From contig JNVV01000001.1 in assembly GCA_000733355.1 (NCBI GenBank), forward strand, positions 712,208 to 776,207: a stretch of 64,000 nt of DNA, in the 5' to 3' direction. Within the stretch, counting starts at the first letter, position 1. Each line of letters starts with the position of its first letter. Below, one piece after another: positions 54,609 through 64,000 of this stretch. This DNA is from Falciphora oryzae. Its lineage: Eukaryota > Ascomycota > Sordariomycetes > Magnaporthales > Magnaporthaceae. Both the position numbers and the translations under genes were made by a program. Under the pieces are notes generated by a model. The model was not told the DNA's origin. It did no database searches and was given only the letters and a program-made list of their open reading frames with translations.

Positions 54609-57600
54609 TCAGACAAAGGCGTTGCCGCCGTCCTCGCTGCCCGCCATGCGCCGCCGCCGGCTGCTGAGAATCTGATCCATCGTTTGCTTGCTGGCCGCAA
54701 CCCCGTCCTCTGCTCGTGTTGTCGACGTATTTTCCCCCAGAGCGCTCTTGTCGGCCTCTCGCCCAGCCGTGCCCGAGTCCGCCCGTCTGACTAGCCTCAC
54801 CGACCAAGCCCCCTGCTGTTGGTAGGGTGAGCCGCCGTCGGTCGTGCGCGTACGATGGAGGGGCCGGGCCCGCGCCTCTGACTCTGCTGCGCGCCGGCCA
54901 ATGCCTGGTCTGCGCTCTGGCGTCTGGGGGTACGCCTCCGCCTTGCCGCAATCCCCGAGTCGAGCCTCCCGCTTCGGCCGAGACGATGGCGGGCTCTGTG
55001 TCTGCTGCCCGCATGGACCGGAGCTTTGCGACTTTTCGCCTGGTTCCCCAACTCGCCTCACGTTCTCGTCCTCGACCATCTCCATCCGGGGAGCTTGATT
55101 TTCCGCTAGTGCCCAGCTTGCTCCGCGAGACATAGTTCGCACTGACTGCTGGCACGATGCCTTCCTCGTCATGTTCGGCTGCACCACTGCGAGCGGCTGT
55201 GCCTCTTGTTTAGCCTCCTCCTCCACCAAAACTGGCCTGCCAGAGCCCACTTCGGCCTTTTCATCTTTGTTCGCTCTCATCTCTTCGTCATCGTCTGCGT
55301 ATATCTGCGCTGACTCCCGCCTGTGCCTGCCTTTCGCTGGTGCTGCCCGACCAGTCGGCGTGCTCCACGGGTTGTTTTCAGAACCGTGCCACTCGCTCCA
55401 GGCTGGTGACGCCTGCAGCTCTAGCTTGCTCACGTTCGCCGAAAGCCAGGTCTTCCAGTCAACGGAACCCTCTGACGAAATAGCTCTCCGTCGTTCTTGT
55501 GCCTCCAAAGCCGAACGCGCAGGCTCTGCAGCCCCTGGAGTCTTTGCATTCCCCGTGCTCCCACGCAGGGAACCACCATCCTCGCCCCCTCCCCTCTCAT
55601 CATCTTCCTCAACGCATGAGTATGAACTCTCTGAGTATGCCCACTGCTCATCTGCGTCCTGTGCTTCATCCTCCTTCAGCCTAGCGGCACTCGATCCCAT
55701 GTATGTATCGTTCCAAGGTCCTCCATCTGTCACGGCGGGTAGCCTGGTCACTTCCGCTGCCTTCATGCTCTCCCGGATTGCTCGACGGTATGGGGATGCG
55801 GTCCTGAAGAGATGGTACGTCGGGCTGCCAAAAAACGCCGAACTCCTGTCGGACCGCGGCTGACCTCTGCCCGGGGACTCTGCGGCATGGGATTCCTGCA
55901 CATCAACCACGGGCGGTGACACCGCGCCAAACACGTTCTCCTCCGAGTTTCGTCGCGCCCTGCCCAGCACTGTGGTACCAGAAGAGGATAACGCAGACGA
56001 CCATTCCACGTCGTCATGAGCCGTGTCAGGGGAGCCTGGGACGCGCCTGATAGTACATGCTTCCAATCCCATGCCGGACGAGTCCGTGTCGGCGACGTCG
56101 CCATCTGACGCCTCTAAGCGCTGTTTCAGGGCTTGAGCCTCCTGAGCGAGTTGCTGTCGCTCCGTCAACCTCTTAGCGAGGGCTGAGTAAACACGTTGGC
56201 TGTCTATCCCACCGCTCGAAACATCGCCGGCGTTAGCCGTTGTCGGCGTGTGTCTGCCGACTGGTGCCGATGGGATACCAAGACCATTTTCCTTGATGAC
56301 CGAAAGGCGCTGTCGGTGCAAGTCGCTCCATGCTTGCTGCTGGCTCGCCACTGTAGAAAGGCCCGAGCTTGCCCAGCTGGTGACCCTGGACCCCTCGTCT
56401 GGCACATCAGAGTCACCCGGCATGCTCTCGAGGCTGCCTCGATGCGACCTGGGCAAGCTGTCTGCCGGAACAGCCTGGATAGAGGCCACTCTGGACGTCG
56501 TGCCTATCGACACAGACACATTATTCTCTTGTGATCCCATACCGCCAGCGTTGATGGACTGGTCGCTCTCATACGACGCCGAGGAGGGTCTATGGTCATC
56601 AATACCATGCTGATCCCGCGAGTCCGTCTCGTGTGGCTCTACGCTCTTCTTGCGGCGTCTGAACAAGGTTTTAAACTTGGACTTGATATTCTCGGACGCC
56701 TTCCTAGCCTTCCCCTTGATTCCAGAGCTTCGTGGCGTAGGGATTGTTCCCATGCTGGCCGTGCGCGGGGGCTCGACGCTCTCTCTCAGAGACATACGGA
56801 GTGGCCGCTGGCGCTGCCCAGTCAGCCGCTGGCTCGTTGGCCGTGGGGAGCCCGACGCTGGAGAAGGAGGATGAGAGAGCAGTAAGTTATTCGGACATGT
56901 CTCGTCCTCTGCAAACACTTCTTGGCTTCGGGAGACGCTGCCATCGGACTCAGTTCGTGATCCGTTCCTCCTACTTCCAAGGAAACTCAGAGATTTGGGA
57001 GCCCGTAGGGCTCTGCTGGGACCACTGGACGATGGTAGGTCGCTGTCTTTGCCGCTCAGGCTCGCCGCGAGCGATTCTGTTCCGACGCTGGAGCGCAAGG
57101 GTCGGACCAAGTTTCTGTGAGCGATCATCGACTGTGATCTGTGCAATTGGCGGTACGACGACGGCACAGATGCAACGTCGTCCTCTGGTGTATAATACTG
57201 GTCATCGACGACCAGCCCGTCGACGTCGGATACCTCAGACTGGCGTTGCTCGTGAGGCAACAGAGCTGAAGGAGACTGCTTAGTCTCCCTGCACATGGAG
57301 CCCAAGTCCACGTTCTGCTGGTGATTGTAGACCAGGCCATCTCTCTCCTGCTCCTCCGAGCGGCCATAGTCTGTAGTCCTGTCTCTGTCCCTGGTGCGTT
57401 CGGGCGGACGGACGACAAACCGGACACTTTGCCGGCGCCGGAGTCCTGAATGGCTCCCAGTTTCGTCCAGGCGTGCGGGCTGGCTTCGGCTCTGTGTTAA
57501 TCCCTCGGCCGTCCGGTTTAGCTGCCTCAGCCGCGGTGGGACTGGAGCAGGGAACAGTGGCGTCTCGACAGACAAGCGATGTCGACCGCGAGCGTAGGCC

Positions 57601-57734
57601 TCAGTAGCCGCTGTGTGGGCATCCCGCCTCGCGCACTCTGTGTCTATGTGGTTGAGGTGGACGCTACGGACCGAGCTTGTGGACTTGCGGTGTCTGATGG
57701 CCGGCTTGCTCTTGGAGCTGTGTCTCCGAAGCAT
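54609..57734 (-). CDS. Ser/Arg-rich, largely disordered fungal protein, function unknown
   Basis: One uninterrupted minus-strand frame of 1041 residues. It begins MLRRHSSKSKPAIRHRKSTS with SVRSVHLNHIDTECARRDAH, a basic and then helical N-terminus that looks conserved rather than random, and includes RRRQSVRFV. Most of the rest is Ser/Arg/Glu/Gly-rich and probably disordered. Islands of order include KARKASENIKSKFKTLFRRR (basic helix), a coiled-coil candidate at YSALAKRLTERQQLAQEAQALKQRLE, and the C-terminal segment MDQILSSRRRRMAGSED. Basic clusters suggest nuclear or membrane association, which is a guess. Composition and codon use fit the neighbouring genes, and a frame this long without stops on the sense strand supports a real gene. 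No named family recognised. Confidence 0.82.
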   Translation of the reverse strand: MLRRHSSKSKPAIRHRKSTSSVRSVHLNHIDTECARRDAHTAATEAYARGRHRLSVETPLFPAPVPPRLRQLNRTAEGLTQSRSQPARLDETGSHSGLRRRQSVRFVVRPPERTRDRDRTTDYGRSEEQERDGLVYNHQQNVDLGSMCRETKQSPSALLPHEQRQSEVSDVDGLVVDDQYYTPEDDVASVPSSYRQLHRSQSMIAHRNLVRPLRSSVGTESLAASLSGKDSDLPSSSGPSRALRAPKSLSFLGSRRNGSRTESDGSVSRSQEVFAEDETCPNNLLLSHPPSPASGSPRPTSQRLTGQRQRPLRMSLRESVEPPRTASMGTIPTPRSSGIKGKARKASENIKSKFKTLFRRRKKSVEPHETDSRDQHGIDDHRPSSASYESDQSINAGGMGSQENNVSVSIGTTSRVASIQAVPADSLPRSHRGSLESMPGDSDVPDEGSRVTSWASSGLSTVASQQQAWSDLHRQRLSVIKENGLGIPSAPVGRHTPTTANAGDVSSGGIDSQRVYSALAKRLTERQQLAQEAQALKQRLEASDGDVADTDSSGMGLEACTIRRVPGSPDTAHDDVEWSSALSSSGTTVLGRARRNSEENVFGAVSPPVVDVQESHAAESPGRGQPRSDRSSAFFGSPTYHLFRTASPYRRAIRESMKAAEVTRLPAVTDGGPWNDTYMGSSAARLKEDEAQDADEQWAYSESSYSCVEEDDERGGGEDGGSLRGSTGNAKTPGAAEPARSALEAQERRRAISSEGSVDWKTWLSANVSKLELQASPAWSEWHGSENNPWSTPTGRAAPAKGRHRRESAQIYADDDEEMRANKDEKAEVGSGRPVLVEEEAKQEAQPLAVVQPNMTRKASCQQSVRTMSRGASWALAENQAPRMEMVEDENVRRVGEPGEKSQSSGPCGQQTQSPPSSRPKREARLGDCGKAEAYPQTPERRPGIGRRAAESEARARPLHRTRTTDGGSPYQQQGAWSVRLVRRADSGTAGREADKSALGENTSTTRAEDGVAASKQTMDQILSSRRRRMAGSEDGGNAFV

Positions 57735-58711
57735 TGGAGAGGAGCTTGAGGGCTGGGACAGTTGTTTGAAACCGGCTCCGGAGAAGGAAGCGCAGAACGT
57801 TCGGTCGCTTGATGGTCTATCCCTAGTGTGTGTGAGCGAACGAGATCGTTTCTGACGTAGAGGAGTCGATGATGGATCAATGCCGGGACTGCTGACCTAG
57901 GGATTCTAAGCACAGTAAAGTAGGGCTGGAGTATATAAAGAGTATCCTTGTAGGGGCGTAGAAGTCGATGGTCAAGTCAATAGCTTTGGCGTTTAGACGG
58001 CGATACTGGAATCCATTGGCGAGGGCAAGTCATGGCCTTGACGGGTATCATCTTGTTGCGGCTCTCGATGATGGCGCCAATTTTCTGGCAGATTCTGCAC
58101 CTGCTGGGTGTAAGCTATGGGAAGGAAGTAGCCGCGGGTGGTTACTGCGCCTGTTGTGTGCTCAGTCAGTCGCCGACGACATTGCATACCCTTTTTGGGC
58201 AGGCACGCCCGAGCCGGATAGAATTGCACGACACACTGCATGATACTTCCTCCCGATACAGATAGACAAACCCCAAAATCGTCAAACAGATTGTGACTAC
58301 CTGATATCTCCTGTAGGTGTCTTGTCAACCTGGATTGACTTGAACTGTTTGTTGATCAAAGGTACGAGGATTGTTGGGGCCGATGTCAGGCTATGGAACA
58401 CCGAGGCATATTGTCACTGCCGAACAAGGACAGGGCACGTCAATAGGATAAAATGAGAGTAGTAATCCACTAAATATACATGACATTCTGTATGATCCAA
58501 TCTGACCAAGCGAGACAGATATGAAAACGAAACCTGCAACCCTATCAAAGAGACGGCGAATTGCCGGCTCCGAGAAGGCGGGTTGTCACCATGTGTTAAA
58601 GCATGAGATAAGAAACAAGAGAAGCCAAAACCGATCGACTGTGTATATTCAACGCATGTCGTCACATGGAAATGCAATGCCAGAAAATGGAGACAGCGCT
58701 TGCTCGCTCGT
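57735..58711. other. Intergenic between the Ser/Arg-rich gene and PRB1
   Basis: About 980 bases holding the promoter of the Ser/Arg-rich gene and the 3' UTR of PRB1. It is the most AT-rich of the larger spacers (for example 58260-58530). No gene supported. Confidence 0.5.
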
Positions 58712-60407
58712 CTAAGCCTTGGCCTCAGCAAAGAACTCCTTCAGCTCCTCATCGACGGCCCGGTGGATCTTCTCAGACAGCTTCTCGGCCTGACCAGCCA
58801 GGGCCGAAGCGCCCTTGGCAACCTTGCCCGAGATAACCTTGAAGTCGTGCTCGATGGCCTTCTCAAGCTCGGTGACGGAGAGGAGGGTCGAGTCAGCCTT
58901 GGGCTTGGCCTTGTAGCCACCGTTGGCGACAATGGACGAGTAGTTGCTGCAGCCGCCGCCGTTCCAGGCAAGCAGGTTGGGGGTGTCCTTGGGCAGGTCG
59001 GACAGAGCGCCGCTGGTGGCCACCTTGAGGAGATCAGCCTTGAGCTTCTCGGGCGTGATGGTGGCCAGCGAGTACTCAGAATCCGAGGCGGGCTGCAGCG
59101 ACAGGTAGTAGGCCAGGAGACCAGCGATGTGAGGCGAGGCCATCGAGGTGCCCGAGATGGTGTTGATGGCCGTCTTGCTGCCGATCCAGGTGGACTGGAT
59201 GTTCAGACCAGGGGCGAAGATGTCGGTGCACTTGCCCCAGTTGGAGAAGTAGGCGCGGCTGTCGTCCAGGGCCGAGGCACCGACAGTGACGGCATCGGCA
59301 GCGGCAGCGGGGGAGTAGTTGCAGGCGTCGGCGTTGTCGTTTCCGGCAGCAACGGCGAAGTGAATGCCAGCCTTGACGGCGGCGTTGACAGCCTGGTCGA
59401 GAAGGGTGGTCTTGCCACCGCCCAGCGACATGTTGGCGACGGAGCCCTTGAAGCCCTTGCGCTTGCCATCCTTGGCCGCCTGGACCTGGGACTTGTGGCT
59501 CTTGGCAGCAAAGTCGACACCGGCAATCACATCCGACATAGTACCCGAGCCGTTAGACTTGAGCACCTTGACGGCGTAGACGTTGGCCTTCTTGGCAACG
59601 CCGTACTTCTTGCCGGCGACAGTGCCGGAGCAGTGGGTGCCGTGGCCGTTGCCATCGACGTCCTCATCGTTGGCGGGGATGGTCTTGCCCCAGTGCGCGC
59701 GACCCTCGAAGTCGACGTGCTCCGTGTTAGTGCCCGTGTCAATGACGTAGGCATCCACACCCTCGCCACCCTCGGCCGAGTACAGGTACTTGTTGTACGT
59801 CGAGAAGGTCAGGTGGTCGTGGTGAGAAATGCGCGCCAGACCCCAGGGAGCGCTCTTCTCCAGGCTGTGGTCGCAGCTCTCCTTGGTAGACTCGGGCACC
59901 TCGACATACCTCATCGTGTGAACGATGGTATCCCGCTCGATGGCCTCGACCTGTGTTGGTGTGGCAAAGCCATCAGTCTAGGCTCGACGCGAGAGATTGC
60001 ATCAACCGGTCATGGGGACAAGAGCAGCAACTTACATCAGGGTGCCTCCGGACCATCTCGATGGTCTCGTCGTCGAAGTGACCAGCGTATCCGAGGAAGC
60101 CGGAGCCGACGTTGTAAGTGTGCTTGAGGCCGCTGAAGACGTCGGCGGCGCCCGAGAAGAGACCCCTCTTGCGGAGCTCGACCCTGTCGTCCTCGCGGTC
60201 GGTGTGAACCTTCTGGATCCAGAGGTGGTGGTCCGAAGCAGACGACTCGCTGACGTGCTTCTTGAACTTGATGATGTAAGCGTTGGGGATGGTCTCGGCG
60301 TTGGAGGACGAGAGGATGGGGGCAGCGCCCTCGTGGATGGTGTCCGTCTTGACCGACGGGACGGCGGCCGCCGCTGCGGCCAGCGAGACGAAGAGCACGC
60401 TCCTCAT
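58712..60407 (-). CDS. PRB1: Vacuolar subtilisin-like serine protease (proteinase B / Alp2)
   Basis: Two exons on the minus strand (60407-60036, 59950-58712), intron 85 nt, 536 residues. Residues 1-16 are a signal peptide (MRSVLFVSLAAAAAAVPS). An inhibitor-I9 propeptide follows (AYIIKFKKHVSESSASDHH ... ETIEMVRRHPDVVEAIERD). The subtilase domain has a full catalytic triad: Asp195 in VIDTGTN, His227 in GNGHGTHCSGT and Ser393 in GTSMASPHIAG, with the oxyanion Asn in AAGNDNADAC. A helical C-terminal tail (ELEKAIEHDFKVISGKVAKG ... EELKEFFAEAKA) is typical of vacuolar cerevisin-type proteases. These enzymes activate other vacuolar hydrolases and degrade autophagic cargo; homologues are also known as major fungal allergens. 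The long leader upstream is CT-rich on the coding strand. Confidence 0.96.
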
Positions 60408-61875
60408 GATGACGACTGTGGTGATGTGACCTCTTATCGGATTCCGAACAACAAAACGTCTACCTGCGACTGTGATGGATGGACGGAGCACGCGAGGATA
60501 GTGGAGCAGGCAAGCAGAACAAGACAAGAGCAACAACAAGAACAAAGGGGAAAGACCGAGGCGGTGCGCACACAGATAGCACGCGGATGGACGATGGGGA
60601 GGGAAGGAAAAAAAGGATGGCGGATGGGATTGAGGATGGAAGGACGGAGGGATGAAAGAGAAAGCGATGGGGGAAGTCGAGGTAGATAACGGGTCAGGTT
60701 CGCAAGACGGAGGCAGCACCCTTGCGTGCGACGAGAACTCCACCGTTGCTCCTTGTGACGCATCTGGCGGACGTGCTCTGGGTGTGTGTGGCTGAACCCC
60801 GGATGAGTGCGCGCAGCAGTCAGGACGATTCGGGAAGGCCATGCACTGTGTGAGGGAGCAAGCCGCGGCTGAGTGGCGGCGGCTTCCTGAATAAGTGGAG
60901 TGCGCTATCTGGGCCAATGGGAGGCCCGCCCGGCGGCTTCCCCCGCCAACCAACCTGGCCATCCCCGGACCCAGAGTCGAGGTGAAGGGCCGGCTGTTGA
61001 TTGGACGACCAGGCCGCTAGCGGGCCACATGTACCAACCAACTGACCACGGGGCGGGTACCTGCCAGGCGACAACAGGGCGAGCGGCTGTCAACCTCGAG
61101 GGCCGAGATTGGATGCCCGGATTCCGGATCATATCGGTGAGCTTAGGTAGGCTGCAGGCACACCGTACCTTGGAGGAGAATCTAGGCTGGCAGAGAGAGC
61201 TAGGAGGAATGAATGATAGTCTTCCACTTGGGGCTCCAACGGGCAGCTAAGGCCCCATTTCGCTGCATCCGGATCACCAGCAGCCCCAACGGACGGAATG
61301 GAGCGAGGGTGCTGGGGGAGCTGGGGAGGTACCTCGAGATCGCTAAGGATCTCTGTACCTTGCTGGCCCGTATCCACCAGCTACTGGAAGTGCGTCAGAC
61401 ATCTCCACACCCTTTTCTCTTGCTCTTACAAAAGCAAAAGGGGATGAGGCGTCCTTTGCACGGAGAGATAAGAAGTCACGAGGGCACTTTGGCGGCGACT
61501 GGAATGGACCAGGGCTGGCCTGCCCCCTGGAGACCAGGCTGTCGGGGTAACGACGCAGACCGGTCGCCTGAGCGAATCAATCGTATGTAAGACGAGCAAT
61601 CCAATGCCGTGCTTGACAGTGCCTTTTTGGCTGCTCGAGCTCGCCTTACTTGCCATCTCGTCTAGCCGGTTGCACAAATCCTGTTGTTGCAGAGGGAGGG
61701 CGATTCAGCACAAAGCTTGCTGCGTCGTCGGCGCCGGGAATGACTCGCCACTTTCAACATGGAAAGACCAGACGGGTAGCATCTTATATACCATATTTTA
61801 TGAAGGACTTTTTGAGCTCCCAAGCTCGTCCACGCTGAGATAGTGTGACACCTCTTGCCTGCACCACAGCCAAAA

Positions 61876-61924
<49 letters not shown>

Positions 61925-64000
61925 GGCAGGCGGGGTGCGGCCTTTTTTTTTTTTTTTGTCGTGAACGGGCCGAGGCACTGTCGTTCAGTCTTCGTTCAGT
62001 CTACTGTGTAATGACCCAGCATCTGTCTGCTTGCAACGCGTGCGAGGGAAAGAATGAGCGAACATGCAAGAGTGGCCTCGTGGCTGATTGAACCTTGGGT
62101 GTTTGTTCCCTGCAACCGGAGTTTCGTGGCCTAGCCCAAGAAAAACAGCGGCACGTGCAACTGTCTCGGCCGACCTGGCTCGATGGATGGGTAGCTGCTG
62201 ACCACGACGCCCATATAAAAATCTACTGCCCGTATAAACTGCACAATCGGGGTAGGCAGGTAGTTAGAACACCCAAAACTTATAATTGATACCCCCTAAG
62301 TTATGTTTCTTTAGGCTACAGGAACTAGGAATGGATGTGGGAAGTAGGAAAGGATACAGGAGACAAAAAAAAAGTATAGGAAACGGGAAAGGAGACAGGC
62401 CACAGGATAAGGTCGGTACTGGGGGTTCCAATTAGCGTGTTGGAGCTGCAGATTTTTATTTTTGATCTGGGCGCCCTGCTGACCTCCTATTCGCCGTCTG
62501 ACGGTCAAAGCACAAGCAAGCCACTTGGCTCTAGCTAATGCCTCGTCAAAGCGATCTCGACACGTCCATGTGGCGGACAGTGCGGATGTGAGCTCGGCAG
62601 GCTTCGATGGAACCTTTGAGACGACGGATACGAATAATCTGGTCTTGACACCACGAATGCTGATACACTAGCACACGTGACGGAGCGTTGGAGGGGCTGG
62701 CCGCCTCGCAGTCAAATGGATGGGTGCATTGGCTCGTTGGGTGGGCGGCCATGAGGATTGACTCGTGGGTGTGTTTATGACCAGATGTGGACAAATGCCC
62801 GCACAAGCCCCCAAAGACTCGGAGGACGCTGCTGCGCGGATCCTGAGGAGGGCGGATTGATCGCTGTTGTTAGGGCCGGTCTGGGGATCCCCTGCTGGCA
62901 ATGGCTATCTGCCATCGCAAATCCGCTTCCTGCAAAAGCCGGCCGCGCAGCGAAGGTGGGCCTGCGGGCAAGGGGCTTTTGGGAGTCGGACGGTGTTTGT
63001 GTTTGGTACGGATCTGGACGCCTCGGTCGATGGATAAGCGAGCATGCTTGGTCCCGGATCCCACGTCTTGTCCTGCTGGGGGGTTGCCTTTTTACCAGTT
63101 GTGCCAGTTTATGTATGCAGCCAGGACAGACCGCCTCGACCGCCATGGCAGCTCACTCGCTTACGGACCCGCGTCGGCGGCCAAGGAACCGTGCATATAC
63201 ATCCACACATCAGGATGGACTCGAGAGGACACAGCGCGCGCCTATCAGAAGGAGCGAGGCACCCGCAGGCTACTGCGAAGGTTGTCGGGAGATTGTCGCA
63301 AGCCGATTCCACCGATGACGGGTAGCAGCTGGAGACCTGGTGCTCGGACACGCTTCGCCCCTCGACCAGCCGGGGAATTTGTGCAATCAGACGCCAGCGG
63401 GGGCGTTTCATGGAGGCGGGCGACGAGCGCCCGGCGCAGGCGTGGCTTCCTAGGCTGGCCCAACTGGGTAAGCACCAAACCGCTAGCCCGCCGAAAAGCA
63501 CCGACCGCCCAGGGCCTCCAGGCAGGCCAGTGCCGGCGGCCCGCCCGTGCGTGGGTGCTGCCCCCATTGAGGCCTTTCCAGTCGCGGTGGTCGTGGACCT
63601 CTACGTAGGTATCTAGGGTAAATAAGTACCCGGCCTCAGGTTGCGCTCTAGCTAGGGCGCCCTGGTAGCGGGCCTGGGGGTTCGAACAGGGGGTTGTGAG
63701 GACGCGCTGAGGTGCTGGAGAGGAATGTGCCTTTTTTTTACAGGGGCTGGAATCTAACCCGATTGAAGATAGCGCAGTGGAGCAGTAGTGGAGCAGGTAC
63801 CTGAGGGTGGGTGGTTATTTCAGTACGCCAGCTCTGTAACTGCTCATTAGTTGAAGGGGTGACATTGATTGCTACCAAACCAAACCAAACCTTGCAGGCG
63901 GGCAGGTCCTTGACAGAACCACGGGATTGGATCAAGTGACATTGATTGATTGGATTTTTTTTTTTTCTCTCTTCTGTTCCCATTCATCTGAGAGGGGAAA
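60408..64000. other. Terminal 3.6-kb region with no supported gene
   Basis: It begins with the PRB1 promoter and leader. Beyond about 61.2 kb there are low-complexity tracts (A44 at 61877-61920, T runs at 61944-61957 and near 63957-63966, a purine-rich patch at 62315-62410) and frames such as 62758-63318 and 62901-63608 (+) that overlap each other and show no domain. A real gene may start just beyond the window end. Confidence 0.45.
61877..61957. repeat. A44 tract and facing T-rich tract (possible fold-back)
   Basis: Forty-four A are followed by 23 mixed bases and about 14 T. The two homopolymers could pair as a hairpin in single-stranded DNA or RNA. It may equally be two independent homopolymers in a spacer. 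Confidence 0.8.

Noticed and set aside
58700..60127. 475-codon + strand open frame
   Set aside because: Antisense to PRB1, crossing its intron, with repetitive Gly/Val/Leu composition and no domain.
62758..63608. Overlapping 186- and 235-codon frames near the window end
   Set aside because: Mutually exclusive frames, no recognisable motifs, Trp/Arg/Cys-rich composition typical of non-coding GC-rich DNA.
63645..63700. Possible tRNA (B-box-like GGGTTCGAACAGG with A-box-like TAGCTAGGGCG)
   Set aside because: The T-arm bases on either side of TTCGAAC are both G-rich and cannot pair, and no acceptor stem is found.

Overview
The window reads as nuclear DNA of a filamentous ascomycete (Pezizomycotina), most likely a Sordariomycete. 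Genes carry short introns (48-168 nt, one of 281 nt) with GTAAGT/GTATGT-type donors and CTAAC/CTGAC branch motifs. Coding exons are GC-rich, leaders are long and CT-rich, and gene spacing runs from 0.3 to 3.4 kb. The protein families are typical of the group. The species cannot be named from the sequence. No rRNA, convincing tRNA, transposon, CRISPR array or plasmid feature was found.

Layout, left to right: PSR1-type FCP/NIF phosphatase (+); Sec61 beta subunit (+); sterol-glucosyltransferase-like GT fused to a VPS13-C-like segment and a ubiquitin-interacting-motif array (+); 14-TM MFS transporter with eight exons (+); large low-complexity protein with a Cys-rich end (+); Cdc1/Ted1 metallophosphoesterase (-); Mtm1-type mitochondrial carrier (+); uracil-DNA glycosylase (+); Msb1/Mug8 morphogenesis protein (+); a 257-N assembly gap; Zrc1/Cot1 vacuolar zinc transporter (-); intracellular GH3 beta-glucosidase with PA14 (+); FBXO9/Pof7/Hrt3-type F-box protein (+); a small two-exon membrane protein (-) sharing a divergent promoter with PRP38 (+); mitochondrial GatA/HER2 amidase (-); DUF4336 metallo-hydrolase-like protein (-); Ser/Arg-rich unknown protein (-); vacuolar subtilase PRB1/Alp2 (-). 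The last 3.6 kb has no supported gene.

The genes are mostly housekeeping functions: ER translocation and GPI-anchor remodelling, polarity, vacuolar proteolysis and zinc storage, mitochondrial carrier and tRNA-amidation work, splicing and base-excision repair. They do not form a pathway or cluster. I found no clear new system. The best leads are the GT/VPS13-C-like/UIM protein and a group of splicing oddities: a GC-AG intron, several AAG acceptors, a 26-nt micro-exon, an ATG-only exon, and an MFS gene whose nearest CAG acceptors would garble a membrane helix while keeping the overall frame. Exon limits were set by hand from splice consensus, frame arithmetic and family resemblance; no alignment or transcript data were available.
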